From Mycolicibacterium moriokaense (GTDB lineage Bacteria > Actinomycetota > Actinomycetes > Mycobacteriales > Mycobacteriaceae), in assembly GCF_003201655.1 (NCBI RefSeq), contig NZ_QJJU01000003.1, positions 124,001-188,000 on the forward strand: a stretch of DNA of 64,000 nt, in the 5' to 3' direction. Shown here in pieces: positions 54,495 through 62,414 of this stretch. Under the pieces are notes generated by a model that worked only from the letters and a program-made list of their open reading frames with translations, searched no databases and was not told the origin of the DNA. Position 1 is the first letter of the stretch, and every line of letters begins with the position of its first letter. The translations under genes were made by a program, and so were the position numbers.

Positions 54495-55100
54495 ATGAGC
54501 GACAGGCTGATGAAGGGCGAGAAGCTCGAACGCGGGCAATCGCTGACATCACGCAATGGGGCGTACACGTTGAGGTTGCAGGACGATGGCAACCTGGTGC
54601 TCGGGGCGGGCGGCGACGCTGTATGGGCGACGGGCACCAACGGTCAGGACGCCGAACGCCTCGAGGTGCAAGAGGACGGCAACTGCGTGCTCTACACGTC
54701 GGACAAGCCAATCTGGCGCACCGATACCAAGGGAGCCAAGGACGTTCGCCTGCTGCTGCAGGACGACCGCAACCTGGTGCTGTACGGGTTCGACGGACCG
54801 GCGTGGTCATCGGGTACGCAAACCGATGAAGCGCCCCCTGCACCCCCGGCTGAGGAGGCGCCCGAGGTGGTTCCGGCCGCGGCCGAGGAACCGCTTCCTG
54901 CACCAGAGCCCGAACCGGCACCCGCGCCACCACCCCCGCCGCCCGCTGCGCGGACATACACAGTGGTGTCCGGAGACACGCTGTGGGCGATCGCGGAACG
55001 CTTCTACGGTGACGGCAGCAAATACCAGGTGATCGCCGACGCCAGTGGTATCTCCAACCCTGACCTGATCCATCCCGGCGACGAGCTGACCATTCCTTAA
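54495..55100 (+). CDS. B-lectin/LysM protein, copy 1
   Basis: A 201-residue two-domain protein. Residues 1-110 form a monocot mannose-binding (beta-prism II) lectin with three sugar-site motifs of QxDxNxVxY type ('LQDDGNLVL', '[10 protein letters not shown]', '[10 protein letters not shown]'). A Pro/Ala/Glu linker (about 112-150) leads to a LysM domain (about 151-201, '[20 protein letters not shown]'). No signal peptide is seen. ATG 54495 follows AAGGGG. Such proteins are known in mycobacteria; this copy is followed by an equal-length paralogue. Confidence 0.9.
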   Translation: MSDRLMKGEKLERGQSLTSRNGAYTLRLQDDGNLVLGAGGDAVWATGTNGQDAERLEVQEDGNCVLYTSDKPIWRTDTKGAKDVRLLLQDDRNLVLYGFDGPAWSSGTQTDEAPPAPPAEEAPEVVPAAAEEPLPAPEPEPAPAPPPPPPAARTYTVVSGDTLWAIAERFYGDGSKYQVIADASGISNPDLIHPGDELTIP

Positions 55101-55219
55101 CTGAGCGACGGAGTCGCTTGGGCCTGAACGTAATTGGGTCACCAATCGTTCGCCAAACGTTTGAATTGCGGCGAGCGGAACGCCATACATGCGCGCGCAG
55201 GGTCAGTAGGCTCGCCCGC

Positions 55220-55825
55220 ATGGGAGACACACTTACCGAAGGACAGAAGCTCGAAAAGGGCGGATCGCTGACATCCAGCAACGGCGAGTACACGCTCACG
55301 TTGCAGGACGACGGCAACCTGGTGCTTGCGGCGCGCGGCCAGGCCGTGTGGGCGTCGGGTACCAACGGCGAGAACGCAGAACGCCTCGAGGTGCAAGAGG
55401 ACGGCAACGTCGTGTTGTACACGCCCGACAAGCCGATCTGGCACACCGACACCAAGGGCGCCAAGGACGTCAAGCTCGTTCTGCAGGACGACCGCAACGT
55501 GGTGCTGTACGCCAACGACGGGCCCGCCTGGTCGTCGAAGACGGAAACCGCCGACGCGCCTTCTCCCGCGCGAGAAACTGAGGCGCCCGAAGTCGCTCCC
55601 GCGGCAGAAGAAGCGCCCGCTCCCGCGCCGGAGGCCGAGCCCGCCGCGCCGCCTCCACCCCCGCCGCCCGTTGCGCGGACATACACAGTGGTTTCCGGTG
55701 ACACCCTGTGGGCGATCTCGGAACGTTTCTACGGTGACGGGAGCAAGTATCAGGTGATCGCGGACGCCAGCGGCGTTTCCAACCCCGACCTCATCCATCC
55801 CGGTCAGGTGTTGACGATCCCGTAG
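55220..55825 (+). CDS. B-lectin/LysM protein, copy 2
   Basis: A 201-residue paralogue of the preceding gene with the same order: three lectin motifs ('[10 protein letters not shown]', '[10 protein letters not shown]', '[10 protein letters not shown]'), a Pro/Glu linker and a C-terminal LysM. The LysM half is nearly identical to copy 1, while the lectin half differs more, in particular at the first sugar site. Start ATG 55220. A strong terminator follows at 55839-55868. Likely a tandem duplication. Confidence 0.9.
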   Translation: MGDTLTEGQKLEKGGSLTSSNGEYTLTLQDDGNLVLAARGQAVWASGTNGENAERLEVQEDGNVVLYTPDKPIWHTDTKGAKDVKLVLQDDRNVVLYANDGPAWSSKTETADAPSPARETEAPEVAPAAEEAPAPAPEAEPAAPPPPPPPVARTYTVVSGDTLWAISERFYGDGSKYQVIADASGVSNPDLIHPGQVLTIP

Positions 55826-55838
55826 CGCAAAACGCGTT

Positions 55839-55868
55839 GGTGGCCCGGGCTGAAAGGTCCGGGCCACC
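55839..55868 (+). terminator. Rho-independent-type hairpin after the lectin pair
   Basis: A 10-bp stem GGTGGCCCGG / CCGGGCCACC with a 10-base loop, followed by TTTGCGTT. Outer bases CGCAAA/TTTGCG can extend the structure. It begins 14 bp after the stop of lectin copy 2. Confidence 0.8.
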
Positions 55869-56009
55869 TTTGCGTTAGGGCCGTGTAACGTCGCGGCGTG
55901 CTTGGCCGATGAGCAAATGCGTGCGCAGTTGCAGTAAGCCGTTCGGGTATGGCAATCCGCAGCTCAGCGGTACGCTGGACAGCCTTGACACTGAAGATCG
56001 GAGGCGATA

Positions 56010-56726
56010 GTGCGCCGACGATGGTTGTGCATGCTCGCAGCGACCGCCGCCCCGATCATCGCGTTCACGCTGCCGTCTGCACCGGCTCAGGCCACTCCCG
56101 GCGTGCCGGTGTTCCCCGGTATGGAAGTACGCCAAGGCACCAACGTCTGCACGCTCGGGTACGTCGACCCGCAGATGCGGATCGCGTTCACCGCGGGCCA
56201 CTGTAGGGGCAACGGACAGGTGACCGACAGAGACGGCAACTTGATCGGTACCCAAACACTGTTCCGTGACAACACGCCGAACGGCGCGACCGTCGACACC
56301 AATCATCAGATCGCCGACTGGGAGGCGATCAGCCTTTCACCAGAAGTCGCGATCAACAACGTCCTTCCGGGTGGACGGCAACTCGTCGCCGATCCCGCGA
56401 TCGTGGCCGTGGCCGGCCTGCCGGTGTGTCACTTCGGTGTGGTCACGGGGGAGACCTGCGGGACCATCCAGGCCGTGTACAACGGTTGGTTCACGATGGC
56501 CAACGGCGTGGTGAGCCAGAAAGGCGACTCGGGCGGCCCGGTCTACAACCTCACCCCCGACGGCAGGGCGGCGATCGTCGGAATGTTCAACAGCACCTGG
56601 GGCCAATACCCTGCGGCGGTGTCGTGGCAGGCCGCCAGTCAACAGGTGCGTGAGGACGTCATCTCTGCCGCTTCTGGCAGTGTGGCGCCGCCGACTCCCG
56701 AGCCCTGGTCAGCCCCTGTGCCCTAG
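56010..56726 (+). CDS. Secreted trypsin-like serine protease
   Basis: A 238-residue exported S1-type protease. The signal peptide covers about 1-28, with cleavage after 'APAQA'. Triad residues are His64 ('TAGHC'), Asp103 ('DWEAIS') and Ser174 ('GDSGGP'). Four Cys in two pairs (47/65, 140/150) suggest disulfides. It is of the small mycobacterial Rv1815-like kind (from memory). GTG 56010 is the start. The stop shares CTAG (56723-56726) with the convergent Ddn-like gene. Confidence 0.85.
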   Translation: MRRRWLCMLAATAAPIIAFTLPSAPAQATPGVPVFPGMEVRQGTNVCTLGYVDPQMRIAFTAGHCRGNGQVTDRDGNLIGTQTLFRDNTPNGATVDTNHQIADWEAISLSPEVAINNVLPGGRQLVADPAIVAVAGLPVCHFGVVTGETCGTIQAVYNGWFTMANGVVSQKGDSGGPVYNLTPDGRAAIVGMFNSTWGQYPAAVSWQAASQQVREDVISAASGSVAPPTPEPWSAPVP

Positions 56727-57163
56727 CGGTGAAGTTCGAAAACCGGGATTGACGGTGCGGCAGACCGTATTTCATCGTCGGTCGACTGCGGGGTCAAACC
56801 GCCGATGTGAGCCTTGACCTCCCAATACCACCGGTCGAGATAGCGCTTCAACAGCTGCGGCTTGGTGTCATCGGCGACTTCGGAAATGCGCACGTCCCTG
56901 CTCCGCCAGCGCGGCCCCATCTCGACAACGCCCGCGCTGCGCGCGTTTCGCGCCCACTGCGTGTTACCGCGCGGCGACACGACATAGTCGCTGCCGTCGA
57001 CGGTGAGCACGTTGATCACCACACCCCGGCGTTTGCCGGTCTTGCGCCCGCGGACCCGCAGCGCGCGTGTCCCTGCGATGCTGATTCCGGCCTCGGCAAG
57101 CAAGCGGATCAGTTCGTTGGCTGCGCGGGCAGCGGCATTGGGGGCGTCGTAACGCACGGTCAT
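56723..57163 (-). CDS. Ddn-like F420-dependent quinone-reductase family protein
   Basis: A 146-residue protein of the deazaflavin-dependent nitroreductase family, which use F420H2 to reduce quinones or nitro compounds. Seen: '[20 protein letters not shown]' (about 37-56), '[20 protein letters not shown]' and the helix '[13 protein letters not shown]'. ATG 57163 has a GAAGGA site. Divergent from a TetR gene with two palindromic sites between them. Confidence 0.85.
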   Translation of the reverse strand: MTVRYDAPNAAARAANELIRLLAEAGISIAGTRALRVRGRKTGKRRGVVINVLTVDGSDYVVSPRGNTQWARNARSAGVVEMGPRWRSRDVRISEVADDTKPQLLKRYLDRWYWEVKAHIGGLTPQSTDDEIRSAAPSIPVFELHR

Positions 57164-57192
57164 CGGGGTTCCTTCCGTCGGATATCCAATTG

Positions 57193-57207
57193 GAGAGCAG
57201 TGCTCTC
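57193..57207. promoter_or_regulatory. Operator copy 1 between Ddn-like and TetR genes
   Basis: GAGAGCA-G-TGCTCTC is a perfect 7-bp-arm palindrome, 30 bp upstream of the Ddn-like start codon. A related copy lies 47 bp away at 57240-57254. Likely bound by the divergent TetR protein. Confidence 0.55.
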
Positions 57208-57239
57208 GGACAAGAGTGCCACGGCTTGCGCGAAGATTC

Positions 57240-57254
57240 AAGAGCAGTGATCTC
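57240..57254. promoter_or_regulatory. Operator copy 2 between Ddn-like and TetR genes
   Basis: AAGAGCAGTGATCTC matches copy 1 at 13 of 15 positions and lies 21 bp before the TetR start codon (57276). It fits autoregulation. Confidence 0.5.
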
Positions 57255-57275
57255 GTTTTGTGTCACACTGGCCCG

Positions 57276-57956
57276 ATGGGCAAGCGGCAGGAAACGCGCG
57301 AAAAGATCGAGGCACAGATCATCGAGTTCGGCAGGCGCCATCTGGTTACCGAGGGTGCGTCCGGGCTGTCGCTGCGGGCCATCGCGCGCGACCTCGGCAT
57401 GGTGTCGTCCGCGGTGTACCGCTATGTGGCCAGTCGCGACGATCTTCTGACACTGCTGCTCGTCGACGCCTATTCCGCGCTGGCCGACGAGGTCGACCGT
57501 GCCGGTGTGGCAACCGACGGATCATGGCGCGACCAATTGCTCGCAATGGCACACGCGGCCCGTGCATGGGCGCTCCTCCAGCCGGCCAGCTGGGCGCTGT
57601 TGTACGGCAGCCCGGTGCCTGGCTATCACGCGCCGCGTGAGCGCACTGTCGGGCCGGGGACCCGGGTAGTCGCTGCGCTGTTCGGTGCGATCGGCGCAGG
57701 CATCGCGGCTGGCGACGTGCCTCAGTCCAATACTGCTGCGGGGCAGCCGCTCTCGTCGGACTTCGAATTAGTGCGCAACGAGTTCGAGTTTCGCGGTGAT
57801 GACTCGGCCGTTGCCAAGTGCTTTCTGCTGTGGGCGGGGCTCGTCGGTGCAATCAGCCTCGAGGTGTTCGGTCAGTACGGCGCGGACACGCTAACCGACC
57901 CTGAGGCCGTTTTCGACATCCAGATCCGGCTGCTGATCGACATGCTCAGCGGGTGA
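57276..57956 (+). CDS. TetR-family regulator
   Basis: A 226-residue TetR protein with helix-turn-helix 'SLRAIARDLGMVSSAVYRYV' (about 33-52) and the TetR_C-type ligand domain. ATG 57276 is chosen since the longer frame covers operator copy 2. It probably represses itself and the Ddn-like gene. Confidence 0.88.
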   Translation: MGKRQETREKIEAQIIEFGRRHLVTEGASGLSLRAIARDLGMVSSAVYRYVASRDDLLTLLLVDAYSALADEVDRAGVATDGSWRDQLLAMAHAARAWALLQPASWALLYGSPVPGYHAPRERTVGPGTRVVAALFGAIGAGIAAGDVPQSNTAAGQPLSSDFELVRNEFEFRGDDSAVAKCFLLWAGLVGAISLEVFGQYGADTLTDPEAVFDIQIRLLIDMLSG

Positions 57957-57996
57957 CCCTGCGTCGGCTAAAGAACTATCCTGGGTTGGCGAGGCA

Positions 57997-58299
57997 ATGA
58001 TGGACCGCCAAGAACTGTTCGTCTCGATCGTGGCTGCACGCCCCGGTCGTGATGACACGGTGTACCTCGAGCGCAGGGGAGATTCCTACAGCTGGCGGGT
58101 CATGCCTCTCGACGCGGTTGTCACCGCGACGCCGTCCGACGACCCGGACGTGTGGATGTGCTTCTCGGCCGCCTGGCCCGAGAATCCGAAACAGACGCGC
58201 GCGTTCCTCGATGATCTGCTGGCCGAGCTCGAGTCGATGGCCAACCGCGACGAACGGTGTCGATGGCCGCTCGACGAACCCTGGCCGCATTCGCACTGA
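57997..58299 (+). CDS. Conserved hypothetical protein
   Basis: A 100-residue acidic, Trp-rich soluble protein of unrecognised function: 'YLERRGDSYSWRVMPLDAVV' (28-47), 'MCFSAAWPENPKQTRAFLDD'. Start ATG 57997 after GCGAGGC; the second Met is an alternative. It precedes the RecB/Cas4-like gene on the same strand. Confidence 0.5.
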   Translation: MMDRQELFVSIVAARPGRDDTVYLERRGDSYSWRVMPLDAVVTATPSDDPDVWMCFSAAWPENPKQTRAFLDDLLAELESMANRDERCRWPLDEPWPHSH

Positions 58300-58310
58300 C
58301 GGCCGGCATC

Positions 58311-59378
58311 GTGTATTTCCGCATCGACCCCGAGCAACGCGCGAGCTTCAAACGCTGTAGACGGCAATGGGATTTCGCGTCACGCCGTCGACTCGAACCC
58401 GTCGACGCTGCCGGACCCGCACTGCCTGCCGCGCTAAAGGATGCCCTCGCGGTCTACTACTACCCGGGCACCTGGGACTGGCAGCACGACCTCAAACAAT
58501 CGTTGGTACGGAAGGCGGTCGAGCGGTCGCTGAACGACGCGGGCGCGGGCGCTCTCGTCGAGGCCGCCACGGCCCTGCTGGATGGTTACGACGCGTGGGC
58601 GAGCACGATCGACGACTTCGCGCCTGTCAAGATCGATCACGACGTGGCGGGCCTGCTCACCGATCCGGCGGAAACCGAACGAGGGCTGTTGACCCCCAAC
58701 GGATCCGGGATCGTCTACACATGCAGGGTCGACCTGCTCGCGGTGGACGCCGCCGACGACTACTGGGTCGTCCGCCACCAGACTGTCGATGACTGGCAGG
58801 AGCGGGACGCGCTGGTACGCGACGAGGAGGCGATCGCGGCATGCTGGGCCTGGGAGCAGGACTATGTGGGCATGGAGATCGTCGGAACGATCCACAACGA
58901 GGTGCGCATCGACGGCCCGCTCGATCTTCCCTCTACTGCCGACCCGCGGCATCGCAAGCCGGTTGCCCAGCACGAGGCTAGCGGCGGAGGTCGGTCGATT
59001 CCGCAACATCAGCGGGTGTCGGCGCGGCCATCACGGGTCGACGTTGCGAGCCGGGTTGACCAGCACATCGCTGGTCCGATACGCCGCACCCGTATCCGTC
59101 GCACACGTCAGGAGATCGCGGACATGGGTAGGCAACTCGCCGCCGAAGCGCTCGACATGGTGTTCGAGCCCACGATCTATCCGAGCCCCGCGGCGCACTG
59201 TTCGGTGTGCGAGTTCGCCGCGCCGTGCCTGGCGTTGTTCGAAGGCGCAGATCCAGAGCCGATCCTGGAAGCGCGGTTTCGCCAGCGACCAGTAAGCGCC
59301 CAGCCCAAGCCGCGGTTGGGGCAGGCCACCTGGGGCTTCGGCAGAGGAGCCGCGCCGCCGAAGTGGGACGATCAATAA
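58311..59378 (+). CDS. RecB/Cas4-like PD-(D/E)XK-fold protein with Cys cluster
   Basis: A protein of about 355 residues. One N-terminal Cys ('FKRCRRQWDF') and three C-terminal Cys ('HCSVCEFAAPC') match the four-Cys [4Fe-4S] layout of Cas4/AddB/Exo5-type nucleases. The nuclease core shows the Asp in 'CRVDLLAVD', but where active enzymes have an acidic residue and Lys the text reads 'WVVRHQTVD', so catalysis may be lost. GTG 58311 is chosen because earlier starts would overlap the previous gene. Possibly a DNA-binding or repair-related protein. Confidence 0.55.
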   Translation: MYFRIDPEQRASFKRCRRQWDFASRRRLEPVDAAGPALPAALKDALAVYYYPGTWDWQHDLKQSLVRKAVERSLNDAGAGALVEAATALLDGYDAWASTIDDFAPVKIDHDVAGLLTDPAETERGLLTPNGSGIVYTCRVDLLAVDAADDYWVVRHQTVDDWQERDALVRDEEAIAACWAWEQDYVGMEIVGTIHNEVRIDGPLDLPSTADPRHRKPVAQHEASGGGRSIPQHQRVSARPSRVDVASRVDQHIAGPIRRTRIRRTRQEIADMGRQLAAEALDMVFEPTIYPSPAAHCSVCEFAAPCLALFEGADPEPILEARFRQRPVSAQPKPRLGQATWGFGRGAAPPKWDDQ

Positions 59379-59388
59379 TTTCGCCTTG

Positions 59389-59400
59389 ACTTATATAAGT
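59389..59400. promoter_or_regulatory. ArsR operator/promoter
   Basis: ACTTATATAAGT, a perfect 12-bp palindrome in an AT-rich leader, overlaps a TTGACT -35 (59386-59391). A TAATTT -10 (59409-59414) would begin transcription at the GTG of the ArsR gene (59421), so the mRNA may be leaderless and autoregulated. Confidence 0.5.
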
Positions 59401-59420
59401 GGTGGCTTTAATTTGGGGTA

Positions 59421-59759
59421 GTGCACGCGTTCGACGTCCTTGGAGATCCTGTGCGTCGCCGCATTCTCGAACTTCTCGCACGCGGTGAGATGTCCGCGGG
59501 GGCCATCGGCGCCACCATCCATGGCGAGTTCGCGATCACGCAGCCCGCAGTGTCCCAGCACTTGAAGGTGCTGCGGGACAACGGGTTCGCATCGGTCCGG
59601 CCGGACGGTCAGCGGCGGCTGTACGCGGTGAACGGCTCGGCGCTGCGCGATGTCGACGAGTGGCTGGATACGTTCCGCCGCTTCTGGACACCGCACCTCG
59701 CCGCGCTTGGCACCGAGATCGCACGGGGGAAACGACAACGACGAAGGAAGGCAACATGA
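59421..59759 (+). CDS. ArsR-family regulator
   Basis: A 112-residue winged-helix protein with 'PVRRRILELLARGEMSAG' (10-27) and the recognition helix 'ITQPAVSQHLKVLRDNGF' (39-56). No metal-site Cys is seen, as in ArsR proteins of the SRPBCC-linked group. It is coupled by ATGA to the SRPBCC gene. The pair is a common unit in actinobacteria. Start is GTG 59421. Confidence 0.88.
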   Translation: MHAFDVLGDPVRRRILELLARGEMSAGAIGATIHGEFAITQPAVSQHLKVLRDNGFASVRPDGQRRLYAVNGSALRDVDEWLDTFRRFWTPHLAALGTEIARGKRQRRRKAT

Positions 59760-60394
59760 TTGAGATCGATGTCGACCATCAGATCAAGGCGGTTCAGCGC
59801 AATGTCGGGACCCGCACGATCGACACAGGGGAGGCACACGTCGTCACGATCAGTCAGTCCTACGACACCGACCCCGCAGACCTCTGGGATGCGGTCACCA
59901 ATATCGAGCGCATTCCGCGGTGGTTCCTGCCGATTTCGGGCGATTTGAAACTCGGCGGCTCCTACCAGTTGGAAGGACAGGCAAGCGGAACCGTCCTGAC
60001 GTGTGACCCGCCGAACAACTTCACCGCCACGTGGGAGTACGGCGGCAACGTCAGCTGGATCGATGTCAGCATCAGCAGCGACGGATCCGACCGGGCGCGG
60101 TTAGTGATCGAGCACATCGCGCACGTTGACGACGAGCTCTGGCGCGAGTTCGGGCCAGGCGCCGTAGGGATCGGCTGGGATTCCATGGTTCTCGGGCTGG
60201 CCATCCACCTGAGTAGCGGCGAATCCATCGACCCGTCGTTTGGGCAGCAGTGGACGGGCACCGAGGACGGCCGTCGCTTCCTGACGCTGTCGGGCGAGGA
60301 GTGGTACGGCGCGAGCGTCGCCTTCGGGGTGGATCCCGCGGCGGCGCGTGCGGCGGCGGATCGATGCCTGAAGGCGTACCTCGGCGAGGAATAA
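59756..60394 (+). CDS. SRPBCC protein (AHSA1-like)
   Basis: A 212-residue START-like protein with an N-terminal extension and the AHSA1 core ('SQSYDTDPADLWDAVTNIER' about 38-57, 'PRWFLPISGDLKLGGSYQLE'). A helix near 165-180 completes the grip. Usually paired with ArsR regulators; role unknown. The ribosome site GAAGGAAGG lies in the ArsR gene end. It is followed directly by a KstR-type box. Confidence 0.82.
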   Translation: MIEIDVDHQIKAVQRNVGTRTIDTGEAHVVTISQSYDTDPADLWDAVTNIERIPRWFLPISGDLKLGGSYQLEGQASGTVLTCDPPNNFTATWEYGGNVSWIDVSISSDGSDRARLVIEHIAHVDDELWREFGPGAVGIGWDSMVLGLAIHLSSGESIDPSFGQQWTGTEDGRRFLTLSGEEWYGASVAFGVDPAAARAAADRCLKAYLGEE

Positions 60395-60412
60395 ACTAGA
60401 ACACGTTCTAGT
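60395..60412. promoter_or_regulatory. KstR-type operator
   Basis: ACTAGAAC-AC-GTTCTAGT has perfect 8-bp arms around a 2-base centre. It fits the KstR cholesterol-repressor consensus TNNAACNNGTTNNA. It lies directly after the SRPBCC stop and 27 bp before the VOC gene. It predicts derepression of the following operon during growth on sterols. Confidence 0.85.
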
Positions 60413-60438
60413 CAGGGCGCCACCGCAGAGATATCCTC

Positions 60439-60939
60439 ATGGAGATGCTTGACCAGACACCTGTCCAGATTGCCTGGGTGACGCGCGACCTCGATGCCAC
60501 CGAAACGGCGCTGACCACGTTGTTGGGCGCCAAGAAGTGGGTCCGCATACCCAGCGTCCATTTCGCTCCTGACACGTGCACGTTCCGCGGACGGCCTGCC
60601 GACTTTGTCGCCCACATCTCGATGAGCTACGCCGGCGACACCCAGCTGGAACTGATCGCGCCGATCTCAGGGGAAAGCATCTATACCGAATTTCTCGACA
60701 GCGCCGGACCGGGCCTGCACCACATCTGTGTTGAGGCTCCCGACATCGACGCGTTCGACGCCGCGCTGGCCGAAGCCGAGCGCAATGGCGCACCCGTCGT
60801 TCAGCAGGGCGTGATGCCCGGCGGGATGCGGTTCGCATATGTCACGGCCGAGGCCGCGGGCGTGCCCTATATCGAGATTGCGCACATCTCGCCCGAGACC
60901 CGGGCGTTCTACGACTACATCAAACAGGAGCAAGGGTGA
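60439..60939 (+). CDS. VOC/glyoxalase-family protein
   Basis: A 166-residue vicinal-oxygen-chelate protein made of two beta-alpha-beta3 units: 'IAWVTRDLDATETALTTLLG' (10-29) and 'GLHHICVEAPDIDAFDAAL' (about 92-110). Probable metal ligands are His near 95 and Glu in 'YIEIAHI'. Family members are epimerases, dioxygenases or isomerases acting on acyl-CoA or catechols. The KstR box upstream places it in sterol metabolism. GTGA overlap couples it to the flavoprotein gene. Confidence 0.78.
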   Translation: MEMLDQTPVQIAWVTRDLDATETALTTLLGAKKWVRIPSVHFAPDTCTFRGRPADFVAHISMSYAGDTQLELIAPISGESIYTEFLDSAGPGLHHICVEAPDIDAFDAALAEAERNGAPVVQQGVMPGGMRFAYVTAEAAGVPYIEIAHISPETRAFYDYIKQEQG

Positions 60940-62414
60940 CAACCGAGATCCCGCAGACCGTCAACGCTGGCGACATCGCGGAATTCAGCGACGAGGTCGA
61001 CGTCCTGGTGATCGGCTTCGGCATCGCAGGCGGCTGCGCGGCGGTCAGTGCCGCAGCGGCGGGGGCGAAGGTGCTGCTTCTGGAGCGGGCCGCCGCCGCG
61101 GGTGGCACCAGCGCGATGGCAGGTGGCCATTTCTACCTCGGTGGCGGCACCGCGGTGCAACAAGCCACAGGGCATGACGACAGCGCCGATGAGATGTACA
61201 AGTACCTGGTCGCGGTGTCGCGCGAGCCGGAGCACGACAAGATCCGCGCGTACAGCGATGGCAGCGTCGAGCACTTCAACTGGTTGGAGGACTTGGGTTT
61301 TCAGTTCGAGCGGAGTTTTTACCCAGGCAAGGTGGTCGTTCCGCCAGGCACCGAGGGTTTGTCGTACACCGGCAACGAGAAGGTCTGGCCGTTCTGCGAG
61401 CAGGCCAAACCCGCACCCCGTGGCCACTCTGTGCCGGTGCCCGGTGAACTCGGTGGCGCGGCGATGGTCATCGACCTCCTGCTGAAGCGGGCCGACGAAC
61501 TTGGTGTGCAGATTCGCTACGAGACCGGCGCCACCAACCTGATTGTCGACGACGGTGCCGTGGTCGGGGTCCGCTGGAAGCACTTCAACGACACCGGCGC
61601 CATCAGGGCCAAGTCGGTCGTCATCGCCGCTGGCGGTTTCGCGATGAACCCCGAGATGGTCGCCCAGCACACCCCCGCGCTTGGCCAGAAGCGTCGCACC
61701 AAACACCACGGAGAGGTCGAGCCTTACATTCTGGGCAACCCTCACGACGACGGGCTTGGCATCCGGATGGGCGTCTCAGCGGGGGGAGTTGCCCAAAACC
61801 TGGATCAGCTGTTCATCACTGCGGCCGCCTACCCGCCGGAGATCCTGCTCACCGGCATCGTCGTCAACAAGAACGGCGAGCGGTTCGTCGCGGAAGACTC
61901 GTACCACTCACGCACGTCGGCATTCGTTCTGGAACAACCGGATCAAACCGCATACCTGGTCGTCGACGAGGCGCACTTGCAGATGCCCGAGATGCCATTG
62001 ATCAAGTTCATCGACGGGTGGGAGACAGTCGCCGAAATGGAAGCGGCACTGGGGATTCCCGAGGGCAACCTCGCCGCCACGCTCGACCGTTACAACGAGC
62101 ACGCGGCAAGCGGTGAGGATCCCGATTTCCACAAGCAACCGGATTACGTTGCCGTACAAGACAAGGGACCATGGGCGGCGTTCGACCTTTCGCTCGGCGT
62201 AGCGATGTACTCCGGCTTCACCATGGGCGGGCTGGCGGTATCGATCGACGGCGAGGTGCTACGGGACGACGGCAGCGTTATCCCTGGCCTCTATGCAGCA
62301 GGGGCATGTGCGTCGAACATCGCCGAGGACGGCAAGAGCTACGCCAGCGGTACACAGCTCGGCGAGGGCTCATTCTTCGGCCGGCGAGCCGGGACGCACG
62401 CCGCGCGAGGCTAG
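60936..62414 (+). CDS. 3-ketosteroid-dehydrogenase-like FAD protein
   Basis: A 492-residue flavoprotein of the fumarate-reductase/KstD family. FAD-binding '[19 protein letters not shown]' (25-43), '[16 protein letters not shown]' and the C-terminal '[19 protein letters not shown]' are present. It would dehydrogenate a ketosteroid or a steroid-derived acid. It is likely the KstR-regulated type known near sterol genes (Rv0785-like, from memory). GTG 60936 has an AGGAG site in the preceding gene. The stop shares CTAG (62411-62414) with the convergent ABC gene. Confidence 0.85.
   Translation: MTTEIPQTVNAGDIAEFSDEVDVLVIGFGIAGGCAAVSAAAAGAKVLLLERAAAAGGTSAMAGGHFYLGGGTAVQQATGHDDSADEMYKYLVAVSREPEHDKIRAYSDGSVEHFNWLEDLGFQFERSFYPGKVVVPPGTEGLSYTGNEKVWPFCEQAKPAPRGHSVPVPGELGGAAMVIDLLLKRADELGVQIRYETGATNLIVDDGAVVGVRWKHFNDTGAIRAKSVVIAAGGFAMNPEMVAQHTPALGQKRRTKHHGEVEPYILGNPHDDGLGIRMGVSAGGVAQNLDQLFITAAAYPPEILLTGIVVNKNGERFVAEDSYHSRTSAFVLEQPDQTAYLVVDEAHLQMPEMPLIKFIDGWETVAEMEAALGIPEGNLAATLDRYNEHAASGEDPDFHKQPDYVAVQDKGPWAAFDLSLGVAMYSGFTMGGLAVSIDGEVLRDDGSVIPGLYAAGACASNIAEDGKSYASGTQLGEGSFFGRRAGTHAARG

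Noticed and set aside
58311..59378. Cas4-like protein as part of a CRISPR system
   Set aside because: No repeat-spacer array or cas gene is visible nearby and the catalytic motif is altered.
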